The notes under the pieces were generated by a model. That model worked only from the letters and a program-made list of their open reading frames with translations. It was not told the origin of the DNA and did no database searches. 64,000 nt of DNA from Capilliphycus salinus. GTDB lineage: Bacteria; Cyanobacteriota; Cyanobacteriia; Cyanobacteriales; Microcoleaceae. The translations under genes and the position numbers were made by a program. Every line of letters starts with the position of its first letter. Position 1 is the first letter of the stretch. Where the stretch lies: assembly GCF_047276495.1 (NCBI RefSeq), contig NZ_CP178543.1:7564001-7628000 (forward strand). Reading direction: 5' to 3'. Below, in pieces: positions 17,798 through 26,027 of the stretch.

Positions 17798-17925
17798 GTA
17801 ATATCTCCGGTTGATTAATCGATGTTATGGGGTGGGGCGGGTTTATGTAAATCTTTGAGTAGTTATAAAGATGTTGGCGGAACCCGCCCCTAAGCTTGGG
17901 ATTATTGATTAGTCGGAGATCATGT
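17798..17925. mobile_element. MITE-like element, complete copy A (about 126 bp)
   Basis: The left terminal repeat ATATCTCCGGTTGATTAATC and the right one GATTAGTCGGAGATCAT are imperfect inverted repeats of about 20 bp. The core is the GGGGCGGGTTTATGTAA ... GGAACCCGCCCCTA palindrome. There is no open frame. A similar complete copy lies at 53036-53162. Confidence 0.7.
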
Positions 17926-17930
17926 TACTT

Positions 17931-17946
17931 ACCTACTAGTAGGTAG
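17931..17946. promoter_or_regulatory. Palindromic operator-like site A
   Basis: ACCTACTAGTAGGTAG contains a palindrome (CCTACTAGTAGG). The 14-mer CTACTAGTAGGTAG matches the site at 18551-18564, read on the minus strand (CTACTGATTGGTAG), at 11 of 14 positions. The two sites flank the TetR gene. It is a candidate TetR binding site upstream of the GST operon. Confidence 0.5.
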
Positions 17947-17963
17947 TTAACAGTTCAAAAAAA

Positions 17964-18539
17964 TTATTGTTCGTCAAGCAATTCTGCAAAAAGCGGTTGA
18001 ATCATCTGTTCAAAAGCGGAGATGCTGTCCTCAGAAAGACGGGAAAAAAGCTGTGCGCCCTGAAAGGTTGCTAAAATTCGTTTGGCTTCCATTTCATAGG
18101 GGGATTTACAGTGAAAAACTCCCGCCTGACAACCTCTTTCTAACACACCCGCTAACCAAGTTTCATTGTCCGAGAAAAAGCGTTTAATCTCATCTCGAAC
18201 CGTTTCCGGTAAAACCGCCCAGTCAGAGGTTAACATTCCACACAAACATAATTTTTCTTGCGATAAACCCTCTCGATAAAGGTTGGCAAACAGTCTCAAT
18301 TGTTGTTTGGGGGAATCACTTTTTTGTTCGATTTGTTGGCGAATCCGGTTAAAGATTTCTCGATAACGTTTCACCAATTCTCGAACTAAATCGTCTTTCG
18401 AGGGAAAATGATAATGAATGCTAGCTTTGCGAATCTTGACTTGCTCGGAGATATCGGCATAACTAAAGGCATTATACCCTCGGTTCTGCACGAGTTCTTG
18501 AGCAATATCTAAGATTTGTTCGGCGGTGTTTCCTTTCAT
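17964..18539 (-). CDS. TetR family transcriptional regulator
   Basis: The product has 191 aa from the ATG at 18539. The TetR_N helix-turn-helix is at about residues 12-52 (FSYADISEQVKIRKASIHYHFPSKDDLVREL), and the C-terminal domain (TetR_C_11-like, with KLCLCGMLTSDW) is typical of regulators that sense small electrophiles or drugs. A longer reading from a TTG at 18557 would place the start inside an operator-like palindrome, which supports the ATG. It is downstream of the quinone-oxidoreductase-like gene (63 bp) and upstream of the GST, so it probably represses this detoxification cluster (inference). Confidence 0.88.
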   Translation of the reverse strand: MKGNTAEQILDIAQELVQNRGYNAFSYADISEQVKIRKASIHYHFPSKDDLVRELVKRYREIFNRIRQQIEQKSDSPKQQLRLFANLYREGLSQEKLCLCGMLTSDWAVLPETVRDEIKRFFSDNETWLAGVLERGCQAGVFHCKSPYEMEAKRILATFQGAQLFSRLSEDSISAFEQMIQPLFAELLDEQ

Positions 18540-18549
18540 GTTCTTATTA

Positions 18550-18565
18550 TCTACCAATCAGTAGA
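18550..18565. promoter_or_regulatory. Palindromic operator-like site B overlapping the TetR start
   Basis: TCTACCAATCAGTAGA is an inverted repeat (TCTAC...GTAGA) located 12-27 bases upstream of the TetR ATG at 18539, where a repressor would block its own transcription. It resembles site A at 17931. TetR relatives such as LmrA and NemR bind sites of similar size and symmetry. Confidence 0.55.
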
Positions 18566-18602
18566 TAAATGTCAAGATATATTTTTTGAGGTTCAGCAAA
18601 AT

Positions 18603-19592
18603 TTACCAACGGACAACCACCTTCCCCACAGCCTGACCGGACTCGGCGTGTTGATGGGCGGCTGCAATGTCATCAATAGTAAAGGTTTTGGCATCCAACA
18701 GGGGGCGAACTTTACCCACTTCCACAAGTTCAGCTAATTTTGATAAAATTTCACCATGATAGGCGCGACCCCGATTAAACAACATCGGAATCAGCATAAA
18801 AACTAAATGCAACGTTAAACCTTTGGCATGAAGCAGGGTTAAATCTTGTTGAGAAAGAGCAAGAATAGAAACAACGATACCATTGAGTTTGGCGGCTTTA
18901 AACGCATTTTGTAAATTATCATCGCCCACCGTATCAAACACCACATCAAACCCTTGTCCGTCCGTGTGTTCAGCAACAAACTCCTCGACCGTTTTCTGAC
19001 GATAATTAATGGTAAAATCAGCCCCCAAATTCTCAGCAATTTTCGCTTTTTCGGGACTCGAAATCAAACCATAAACCGTCGCCCCCGCAGCTTTGGCCAG
19101 TTGGACGCCGATATGTCCGACGCCGCCAGTGGCGCCATAAACTAACACCTTTTGTCCCGGTTGAATTTTGGCCCTATCCATTAACCCTTCCCAAGCGGTG
19201 ATGGAAACCAGGGGTAATGCAGCCGCCTCAGTCATCGTTAAAGCGGGGGGTTTGGGGGCGACTAAACTCGCATCCGCCAGCATAAACTCCGCCAAAGCGC
19301 CTGCGGTTCCCTTGACCCCACCCGCACAAGCATAAACCGCATCGCCGACTTGAAACTGGGTGACGCCTTCGCCAACCGCTTCAATAATTCCGGCGACATC
19401 TCCATGTAAAACTGCGGGAAATTCGGGGGCGATATCGGCAATTATTCCCTGGCGTATTTTATAATCTACGGGGTTAATGCTGGTTGCAGCGACCCGAATT
19501 AAAACATGATTGGGGATAACATTGGGAAGGGGTAATTCGGCGGTTTTAAAAACGTTTGGGCTGCCAAATTCTTCGATAACAATTGCTTTCAT
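18603..19592 (-). CDS. Zinc-independent quinone-oxidoreductase-like NADPH dehydrogenase (MDR superfamily)
   Basis: The 329-aa protein has the GroES-like N-terminal domain (NHVLIRVAATSINPVDYKIRQG) and the Rossmann motif VLVYGATGGVGHIGVQLAKA (about residues 145-165). It lacks the catalytic and structural zinc ligands of classical alcohol dehydrogenases. It is therefore a quinone-oxidoreductase/zeta-crystallin-type enzyme that probably reduces quinones or reactive enones with NADPH. The TetR gene follows 63 bp downstream on the same strand. The ATG at 19590-19592 agrees with the family N-terminus. Confidence 0.9.
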   Translation of the reverse strand: MKAIVIEEFGSPNVFKTAELPLPNVIPNHVLIRVAATSINPVDYKIRQGIIADIAPEFPAVLHGDVAGIIEAVGEGVTQFQVGDAVYACAGGVKGTAGALAEFMLADASLVAPKPPALTMTEAAALPLVSITAWEGLMDRAKIQPGQKVLVYGATGGVGHIGVQLAKAAGATVYGLISSPEKAKIAENLGADFTINYRQKTVEEFVAEHTDGQGFDVVFDTVGDDNLQNAFKAAKLNGIVVSILALSQQDLTLLHAKGLTLHLVFMLIPMLFNRGRAYHGEILSKLAELVEVGKVRPLLDAKTFTIDDIAAAHQHAESGQAVGKVVVRW

Positions 19593-19665
19593 GGTGGGTT
19601 AAATCGTTGACAAAATTTTAGTTGAATCGGGAGTGAAAGAATAGAAGGCAAAAGGCAAAATTTTT

Positions 19666-19835
19666 GTAGGGGCGGGTTCTGCCTAAATCTATATTACCCA
19701 AAAATAACTTACATAAACCCGCCCCCTCCCAACACCTAACTTCTGACGACTGACATCACGACTTCTTCTGGCACCGGGGCGGGTTTATATCAGTTGTCTG
19801 TGGGTAACAGACATCATTACAGAACCCGCCCCTAC
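19666..19835. repeat. Two copies of the palindromic element
   Basis: Copy at 19666-19726 (GTAGGGGCGGGTTCTGCCTA ... ATAAACCCGCCCC) and copy at 19775-19835 (GGGGCGGGTTTATATC ... GAACCCGCCCCTAC), separated by about 50 bp containing CTTCTGACGACTGACATC. They occupy most of the gap between the oxidoreductase and folD. Confidence 0.8.
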
Positions 19836-19885
19836 AGTTGAAACCTAATACAGTTTAAATGTATAACTGCTTCAAACTGTTAGGA

Positions 19886-20761
19886 TTAACCTTTGTTTTT
19901 CCCGACTCTTTGCTTGTAACTCCAGACGGTATTTTGTAATAACATTGCCACCGTCATCGGCCCTACACCACCGGGAACCGGGCTAATATAATCAACCAAA
20001 GGTTCTACCCCTTCAAAATCAACATCTCCAACAATAATAGAGCGCCCTTCGTAGTCGGTAATGCGGTTAATTCCCACATCCACAACCACAGCGCCCGGTT
20101 TGACCATTTGAGGAGTAATTAATTTGGGATAACCTGCGGCGACGATTAAAATCTCGGCTTCACAGGTTAATTTCGCTAAATCTTTGGTTTTAATATGAGC
20201 AATAGAAACGGTACTTTCGGCTTCTAATAACATCAACGCCATCGGTTTTCCGACTAAAATACTGGCGCCAACCACCACCGCATCTTTACCCGTTACTTCT
20301 ATCTCGTATTCTCGCAAAAGTTGCATCACTCCCGCAGGCGTACAACTGCGAAGACCCGCTTCTCCGCGTACCAGTCGGCCCATATTGACCGGATGAAGTC
20401 CGTCTACATCTTTATCGGGAGAAATCTCATATAATAGCGGAATAGCGTTCAAATGAGGAGGTAAAGGAAGCTGAAGTAATATGCCATCCACTTCGGGGTT
20501 ATCGTTGAGTGAATGAATGACTTCGGTGAGTTCCGTTTGAGAGATATTTGTGGGAAAATGTTTACCAAAAGAGGCAATTCCCACCTGTTCACACGCCCGT
20601 TCTTTATTGCGAACATAAACCGCACTGGCGGGGTTTTCTCCTACCATTAATACTGCTAGTCCGGGCGGACGTCCGGCTTGGGGTTGTAGGGATTGAATTT
20701 CTTCCTGTAGCTGTGTTCTAATTTTTTGAGCGAGCGCTTTACCATCTAATATGTTAGCCAT
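19886..20761 (-). CDS. folD: Bifunctional methylenetetrahydrofolate dehydrogenase/methenyltetrahydrofolate cyclohydrolase
   Basis: The 291-aa product has both conserved FolD signatures: EVDGILLQLPLPPHLN in the catalytic half and PVPGGVGPMTVAMLLQNT near the C-terminus. The Rossmann segment VVGASILVGKPMALMLL lies in between, and the catalytic Lys follows the conserved YVRNKERACEQVGI segment. FolD interconverts one-carbon forms of tetrahydrofolate in the cytoplasm. The length is normal for the family. It is a single gene; upstream (20762-21059) no gene or clear regulatory motif is seen. Confidence 0.96.
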   Translation of the reverse strand: MANILDGKALAQKIRTQLQEEIQSLQPQAGRPPGLAVLMVGENPASAVYVRNKERACEQVGIASFGKHFPTNISQTELTEVIHSLNDNPEVDGILLQLPLPPHLNAIPLLYEISPDKDVDGLHPVNMGRLVRGEAGLRSCTPAGVMQLLREYEIEVTGKDAVVVGASILVGKPMALMLLEAESTVSIAHIKTKDLAKLTCEAEILIVAAGYPKLITPQMVKPGAVVVDVGINRITDYEGRSIIVGDVDFEGVEPLVDYISPVPGGVGPMTVAMLLQNTVWSYKQRVGKNKG

Positions 20762-21059
20762 AATAATTGTAGGGTTAAGAGGACATCATTCACCAAAATT
20801 GACAAAAACTTATTTTTTTGGTTTTTTCGGAACAAAAGCCATACTACTTACCGTCTGGGTAGAAAGAGTTAGATATCATAACTCCTTGCTGATAGTTACA
20901 GGTGAGATGGGGTCAATGCAAACGCCCCAACTCACCTCTATTTGTTCAGATTCGATGGCGGTCGCGATTAAAAAATGGACGATCCCAGCGTTAATCTAAA
21001 ATTAGTTTAAAACGATTTGTCACCGATCGCCTAAAATTTTACAGGATAATTTGTGTGCG

Positions 21060-21545
21060 ATGACTACTACAATGAAGCCTAAATTTCTGCGGGCGTTTCC
21101 CCTCGTGATGTTATTGACTCTGACACCGTTGTTGTTTGGCTGCGAGAAGTTGGCGACTTCAACGGCTAAACTCAGTCTGAATGTCACTCCCATTGAAAAC
21201 CTCGAAAAACGCAAAGCCGACGCCAAGATTTACGTTAAAGGGACCGTAGAAAGTCACGCGCCCTTCGTTGGTGCCGGCGCCTATCAACTTCAGGATAACA
21301 CGGGTGAAGTTTGGGTTTTTACCACCGAGAGTTTACCTCCGTTGGGACAAGAAATGCTGATTCGGGGTAAAGTAAGTTATGAGAGTATTACGCTTAAAGA
21401 ATTACAAGGAGAAAATATTGGGGGCGTTTATCTCGAAGAAGTTGAACGCATTCAAGAACCTTCTCCCCCGCCGGAAAATGGTCAGGAAAAATCCATTCCC
21501 GCCCCAACTCCCGAGTCTGAAAACATTGTTGATGAACAAGAATGA
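21060..21545 (+). CDS. OB-fold lipoprotein
   Basis: The product has 161 aa from the ATG at 21060 (a TTG at 21051 is in frame but less likely). It has a lipoprotein signal peptide with lipobox LFGC, so Cys at about residue 28 should be lipidated. The mature part has a nucleic-acid-binding-like OB fold (AKIYVKGTVESHAPFVGAGA, YQLQDNTGEVWVFT), as in bacterial OB-fold periplasmic proteins. A Pro/Glu-rich tail follows. The function is unknown. The final ATGA overlaps the next gene, a Nudix hydrolase, by four bases, so translation is coupled. Confidence 0.8.
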   Translation: MTTTMKPKFLRAFPLVMLLTLTPLLFGCEKLATSTAKLSLNVTPIENLEKRKADAKIYVKGTVESHAPFVGAGAYQLQDNTGEVWVFTTESLPPLGQEMLIRGKVSYESITLKELQGENIGGVYLEEVERIQEPSPPPENGQEKSIPAPTPESENIVDEQE

Positions 21546-22000
21546 CGAACTCACCTATTCAGGTTTCTTTGGCTATCCTCTACAGCGAGGGTCGATTTTT
21601 GATGCAATTACGAGATGATATTCCCGGTATTGTTTATCCGGGGGTTTGGGGTTTATTTGGGGGTCATATTGAACCCGAGGAAACTCCAGAAATTGCAGTC
21701 AAACGAGAAATAATCGAAGAAATTGGTTATGAAATCTCTGAAATTTCATCCTTTAACTGTTACCCGGATAAAAACGTGATTCGTCATGTTTTTTACGCCC
21801 CTTTAAACGTCGATATCAGTCAATTAGTTCTTAACGAAGGATGGGATATGGGATTACTCAGCCCCGAAGAAATTCGTCAAGGTCAAGCCTATTCTGAAAA
21901 AGCCGGAATGGTCAGAAGTATCGGTCGTCCCCATCAAAACATTTTACTTAATTTTATCGAACAAAAACCAGAAATCCTCAACTTTAAAAAAACCCAATAA
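21542..22000 (+). CDS. Nudix hydrolase
   Basis: The 152-aa protein has a complete Nudix box (GHIEPEETPEIAVK followed by REIIEEIGY), giving the REUXEE metal-binding signature. It belongs to the general MutT-like class. The substrate is not predictable. The start codon overlaps the stop of the lipoprotein gene (ATGA), so both are expressed together. The product has no signal peptide, so lipoprotein and hydrolase act in different compartments. Confidence 0.9.
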   Translation: MTNSPIQVSLAILYSEGRFLMQLRDDIPGIVYPGVWGLFGGHIEPEETPEIAVKREIIEEIGYEISEISSFNCYPDKNVIRHVFYAPLNVDISQLVLNEGWDMGLLSPEEIRQGQAYSEKAGMVRSIGRPHQNILLNFIEQKPEILNFKKTQ

Positions 22001-22002
22001 AC

Positions 22003-22200
22003 CCATCCGTTTCCAAGCATCATCAACCCAAAAAACCAACTGGTAACGGATTAAATTGGGGTTGAGATAATCAAAATAACCCTAAGATTAAAACGGATAG
22101 ATAATCTCAACCCACCCACAGTTACCCCATCCGTTTCCAAGCATCATCAACCCAAAAAAACCCAACCCAAAGCCATCCGTTACCAACAAGCCCATCCATT
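22003..22200. repeat. Direct and inverted repeats between the Nudix and M23 genes
   Basis: CATCCGTTTCCAAGCATCAT occurs twice (about 22005 and 22127), each followed by CAACCCAAAAAA. Between the two copies, GGTTGAGATAATC and GATAATCTCAACC form an inverted repeat (about 22062-22113). It may act as a terminator for the upstream operon. Confidence 0.6.
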
Positions 22201-22204
22201 ACAA

Positions 22205-22942
22205 CTAATATCCTACAATGGGAACGCTTCCATCATCGGGTAAATATAAACGGGGGTTAACCGGTATTCCTTCGTAATTATGAATTTCAAAATGGAGATG
22301 AATTGAATATCCTCCGCCATCAATTTCTAACCCTTCCGAACCGAAACCCGAACCGCCCCGAATTGCTATTAACTGACCAATTTCTATCTCTTGATTCAGT
22401 TCAACTAAAATAGATTGTAAATGTAAATAGACGTGTTTCCAACCATCGGGGCGAGTAATTTCTATCATTCGGCCATTGACATCACTGGTATCTCTTTTTA
22501 CATAAGTGACCGTTCCGTGACTGGCCGCACAACATTCGTCCGGGGTATAGCCGCCAATGTCAACCCCCGCGTGTAAACGTCCTCGGGAGTAACCAAACTC
22601 GGTTCTCGACCCCATACTGGTTCCTTTCATCGGCCAGATCCAACCCAAAGATGTATCAATTTTATCACGGTTTGAGGCAACATTTGAGTCGGGTTGACCG
22701 CTTTTTTCGGGGTTATTTTCATCAACAATTTCTACATGGTCGCAGAATACATACCAAAGATTGTAATTCCGAGGTAAAGGTTTGATAAAGACTATTTTAA
22801 AATGATTACTTTCGGCTAAATTATAAGTTTCAATCTCAAATTCTGTCCCCGCATAAGCCGATATTTTTCTGTTGTAAGCAATCAGATGGGATTGCAGGGG
22901 TCTATCTTTAAAAACGGTATTTTGAACAATTTTGAGTTTCAT
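22205..22942 (-). CDS. M23 family metallopeptidase with an N-terminal SH3-like module
   Basis: The 245-aa protein has a LytM/M23 domain (about 100-235). Its zinc ligands are visible: His and Asp in RLHAGVDIGG and the HLHFEIHNYEG motif with its HxH. The substrate is probably peptidoglycan peptide bonds. The N-terminal 70 residues (VQNTVFKDRPLQSHLIAY ... NLWYVFCDHVEIV) match the module that occurs six times in the C39-like protein at 13369-16005. There is no signal peptide or membrane segment, which is unusual for a wall hydrolase. It is a single gene. Confidence 0.88.
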   Translation of the reverse strand: MKLKIVQNTVFKDRPLQSHLIAYNRKISAYAGTEFEIETYNLAESNHFKIVFIKPLPRNYNLWYVFCDHVEIVDENNPEKSGQPDSNVASNRDKIDTSLGWIWPMKGTSMGSRTEFGYSRGRLHAGVDIGGYTPDECCAASHGTVTYVKRDTSDVNGRMIEITRPDGWKHVYLHLQSILVELNQEIEIGQLIAIRGGSGFGSEGLEIDGGGYSIHLHFEIHNYEGIPVNPRLYLPDDGSVPIVGY

Positions 22943-23085
22943 GGGATGCGAATGAAATTAAGACAAGAAAGGACTTAGAGTAGATAAACAGGGTCAACTA
23001 AAATATTATCAATGGATAATTGATAATTGATCATTAATTAATGAGGTTTAAGACCTCTCCTTTCAACGAGAAAAAATAAAAATTA

Positions 23086-23236
23086 TTTCCTCTCTATCAA
23101 TCCTATACATAATGATCGAGGTAATTATCCATTATCCATTATCCATTATCCATTATCCATTATTTCCTCTCTATCAATCCTATACATAATGATCGAGGTA
23201 ATTATCCATTATCCATTATTAATTATCAATTATTGA
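23086..23236. repeat. Duplicated block with tandem ATTATCC words
   Basis: A block TTTCCTCTCTATCAATCCTA ... GATCGAGGTAATTATCC occurs twice (23086 and 23162). The first copy is followed by five or more tandem TTATCCA repeats. No gene is present. Confidence 0.7.
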
Positions 23237-23241
23237 ACACC

Positions 23242-24813
23242 TTAAGGGTGAGATTCGTTGAAAAAACGGGATTGAATGGGCTTGAGATTCAAATACTGAG
23301 TTAAAGTAAACCCATCTACACCCAATTGAGTTTGATCTTTTTCCGCTTCAATTCCGGCTTGGGCGTGCCACCAAACAGCCGTTTTTACGATAGAATCGAG
23401 GGGGGTTTGATTGAGGACAACTGCGGCTAATAATCCGCCTAATAAACCGGTTAAAACATCCCCTGTTCCTCCTCTCGCTAGCGCCGGGGTACTTTCCGGA
23501 TTAATCCAAACGGTTTCCCCGGTTCCGATACAAACCCTCGCCCCTTTTAACACTACAATACTTCCGCTTTGTTGGGCGGCTTTTTTAGTCACTAAAATGC
23601 GATTTTTCAACTCCTCGCCCAATTCGGGAAATAACCGTTTAAACTCGCCCGGATGGGGAGTAATAATCGTAGCGGCTTGTCGTTGAGAGAGGGTAGAAAT
23701 AGGGTCAAGTTGGGCTAAAATATTTAAACCATCCGCATCTAAAACTAAAGGTTGGGAACATTCTAAAATCATTTGAACCAGCGATGTAGCCGACTGGGTT
23801 AAACCGGGACCGCAGGCGATCGCATCAAATTGATCTAAACTAAAATGGGAGGGAAAATCTAAAATGGCGCCGTCTTCTGTTTCGGGACAACCAACAATTA
23901 AAGCCTCGGGAAGTTGGGTACTTAATAAAGGTTTTATGGAGTTGGGAACCGCAATAGAAAGCATTCCCACACCCGACGCCCTCGCCCCCAAACCGGCTAA
24001 AATTGCCGCTCCGGTATAGCGATGAGAACCGGCTACAATCAGTAAATTACCATTCTTATATTTATGAGAAGTTAAAGAACGAGGAATCGGTAAATCCGCC
24101 ATTGCAATTTCAGGAGTAATTCGGCGAAATTCGGGTGTTTTCCCTAAAATTTCCTCAATATCAGCCAGAGGAATATCAAAGTCAATCAGTTCAACTTTTC
24201 CTAAATACTCCAACGCCGATTCTTGCAAACAGGCAAATTTCCACAACCCCAAACAAAAGGTGTAAGTTGCCTTAATAGCAGTTCCCAAAACTTCTCCCGT
24301 ATCCGTATGAATTCCCGACGGTAAATCAATACTAAAAACCCGCTTTTTCCAACTATTAATCACATTCACCCCTTCGGCTAATTCATCCGTTATCGGACGT
24401 TCCAAACCAAAGCCAAACATCCCGTCAATAATCACATCGCAGTTTTGCAAAGATTCTATATTTTCCTCTATCAAAATCCCCAAACTTGTGATATACTGAA
24501 AATGGGATTCTGCGAGTTCTTTTCGTTTAGAAAACGGACAACAAACAATTACAGAATATCCTAAAAAATGCAATTCCCGAGCCACAACTAACGCATCTCC
24601 CCCGTTATGACCCGGGCCGACTAAAACCCCAATAGAATTAATCGGAATTGACTCGATTTTGCTGAGAATTCGTTGGGTAATTCGTCCGGCGACTTTTTCC
24701 ATTAGTGCGGCGACAGGCATTCCTGCATCAAACAGACGAGTTTCTATCGCCTGCATTTGTTGCGCCGTGACCACAAACTGTTGAATTTCGGTTCGATTTT
24801 TACGGTTAAACAT
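23242..24813 (-). CDS. nnr: Bifunctional NAD(P)H-hydrate epimerase / ADP-dependent NAD(P)H-hydrate dehydratase
   Basis: The 523-aa protein (ATG at 24813) is a fusion of YjeF_N (about 1-220, with GVLVGPGHNGGDALVVAREL) and the C-terminal carbohydrate-kinase-like dehydratase domain (about 230-510, with HPGEFKRLFPE and the ADP/Mg motif LARGGTGDVLTGLLGGL). It repairs the hydrated NADH and NADPH forms produced by heat or GAPDH. It is the normal full-length bacterial form. An ATG at 24843 would give ten more residues, but the family N-terminus (TAQQMQAIETRLFDAGMP) favours the later start. Confidence 0.95.
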   Translation of the reverse strand: MFNRKNRTEIQQFVVTAQQMQAIETRLFDAGMPVAALMEKVAGRITQRILSKIESIPINSIGVLVGPGHNGGDALVVARELHFLGYSVIVCCPFSKRKELAESHFQYITSLGILIEENIESLQNCDVIIDGMFGFGLERPITDELAEGVNVINSWKKRVFSIDLPSGIHTDTGEVLGTAIKATYTFCLGLWKFACLQESALEYLGKVELIDFDIPLADIEEILGKTPEFRRITPEIAMADLPIPRSLTSHKYKNGNLLIVAGSHRYTGAAILAGLGARASGVGMLSIAVPNSIKPLLSTQLPEALIVGCPETEDGAILDFPSHFSLDQFDAIACGPGLTQSATSLVQMILECSQPLVLDADGLNILAQLDPISTLSQRQAATIITPHPGEFKRLFPELGEELKNRILVTKKAAQQSGSIVVLKGARVCIGTGETVWINPESTPALARGGTGDVLTGLLGGLLAAVVLNQTPLDSIVKTAVWWHAQAGIEAEKDQTQLGVDGFTLTQYLNLKPIQSRFFNESHP

Positions 24814-24962
24814 AATTAAATAGTGGGTTGGGTTCAGGTACAAAACCCATCTTTGAAAAACTTCGTTTATCCCATTTTACAACTCGTCGGTTGGGTTGAG
24901 GTCGGAAACCCAACTTTGAATAATTCTGATTGGGTTTCACTGGGTTCAATTCAACCTACATA

Positions 24963-25940
24963 CTACTTACCAAAATAAACCTGAGCGCCGGGAATTCCCG
25001 CATCGATAAAATAATCTTCCCATTCTTCAGCAAGATTCTGATTAGCAAAGGGTCCAACCGCAACAAAAGGGTCAACCGCCAAGTCTTGAACAATCACACT
25101 TTCTGCTGGCGCACCCAAAGCAACGACATCATTAGCGACAATATTTATATCAGCCGGTTGAGTTGGAATTAACACAAAATAACGCTCGGTTTCTGACAAC
25201 CCATAACCGTCAGGATTCTCAGGAGTAGAAGTAATTGGCGTTGTTGGAACTTCCGGTTGAATCGCCACCCACAGCAGGAAATCTGGCAGATTTTGAATTA
25301 CTTCCGCAGGAATTCCCCGCAAAGCCAACTCATCAGTCAAAAGTTGAGCATTTCCGTAATTAATAAAACTTCCCGCTTGAATCATCAATTTTCCCCGATA
25401 TTGTTTCACCTCGGCATTCTGCGCCACTTTCAACACTTCAAATAACGCCGCATCATTCACACTCACAAACACCTGATATAAACCCAAACTTCCCTCGGGA
25501 AAAACATAAATTGGCGGCACATTTGTTTCAATCGGTTTTTCTTCCTCGCTCGGTAAAGGAATAACAGGAGGAACGGCGTTAATAGCACCTGTAAATTCTT
25601 GTCCATCTTCAAAAGTTGTAATTTCCGCTTCTACCCCGTAATCCTGCAAATCTTCAACCAATCTTTCCGCGTCACTTTCTCTAAAATAAATCCCCACATC
25701 AATAATTCTACGATTTTTGTAGCGGCGAATCACGGCGCCGGGTTGAACCTGTTGAACCACTTCCAACAAAAAGGGACTATCGCTGTTAACATATACTCCA
25801 TAGCGTTCTTGTGCTAAAACCGCTGAAATGGGCGTGAAACTCGCTCCAAACAGCAGTAAAATCGCCGTTAGCGGGGTTCGCAATCTCCGTTGAATCCACC
25901 CTTTGTAGTTGTTATGTATTATCATAGAAGTTACAGACAT
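24963..25940 (-). CDS. Secreted protein with SPOR-like repeats
   Basis: The 325-aa product begins at the ATG at 25940, which has a strong GGAGG ribosome-binding site eight bases upstream; an upstream ATG at 25979 has none. A signal peptide is visible (LTAILLLFGASFTPISAVLAQ, about residues 22-43). Three similar segments (about 47-115, 155-220, 250-320) have the SPOR-like pattern: a beta strand, then AERLVEDLQDYGVEAEI or AQLLTDELALRGIPAEV, and a closing strand. SPOR domains bind denuded peptidoglycan glycans, so a cell-wall role is likely. The gene is divergent from mnmA with 87 bp between starts. Confidence 0.75.
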   Translation of the reverse strand: MSVTSMIIHNNYKGWIQRRLRTPLTAILLLFGASFTPISAVLAQERYGVYVNSDSPFLLEVVQQVQPGAVIRRYKNRRIIDVGIYFRESDAERLVEDLQDYGVEAEITTFEDGQEFTGAINAVPPVIPLPSEEEKPIETNVPPIYVFPEGSLGLYQVFVSVNDAALFEVLKVAQNAEVKQYRGKLMIQAGSFINYGNAQLLTDELALRGIPAEVIQNLPDFLLWVAIQPEVPTTPITSTPENPDGYGLSETERYFVLIPTQPADINIVANDVVALGAPAESVIVQDLAVDPFVAVGPFANQNLAEEWEDYFIDAGIPGAQVYFGK

Positions 25941-26027
25941 TTTCGGGTCCTCCAGCAATGAGCGTATTAATGCCATCATTAAAAACAGAAGTAAATCTAA
26001 ACTAGCAGGTTATTATCCCTTAATCCC

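Noticed and set aside
23110..23218. ATTATCC tandem words as regulatory iterons
   Set aside because: There is no replication gene nearby, and the block is a simple duplication with a short tandem tract.
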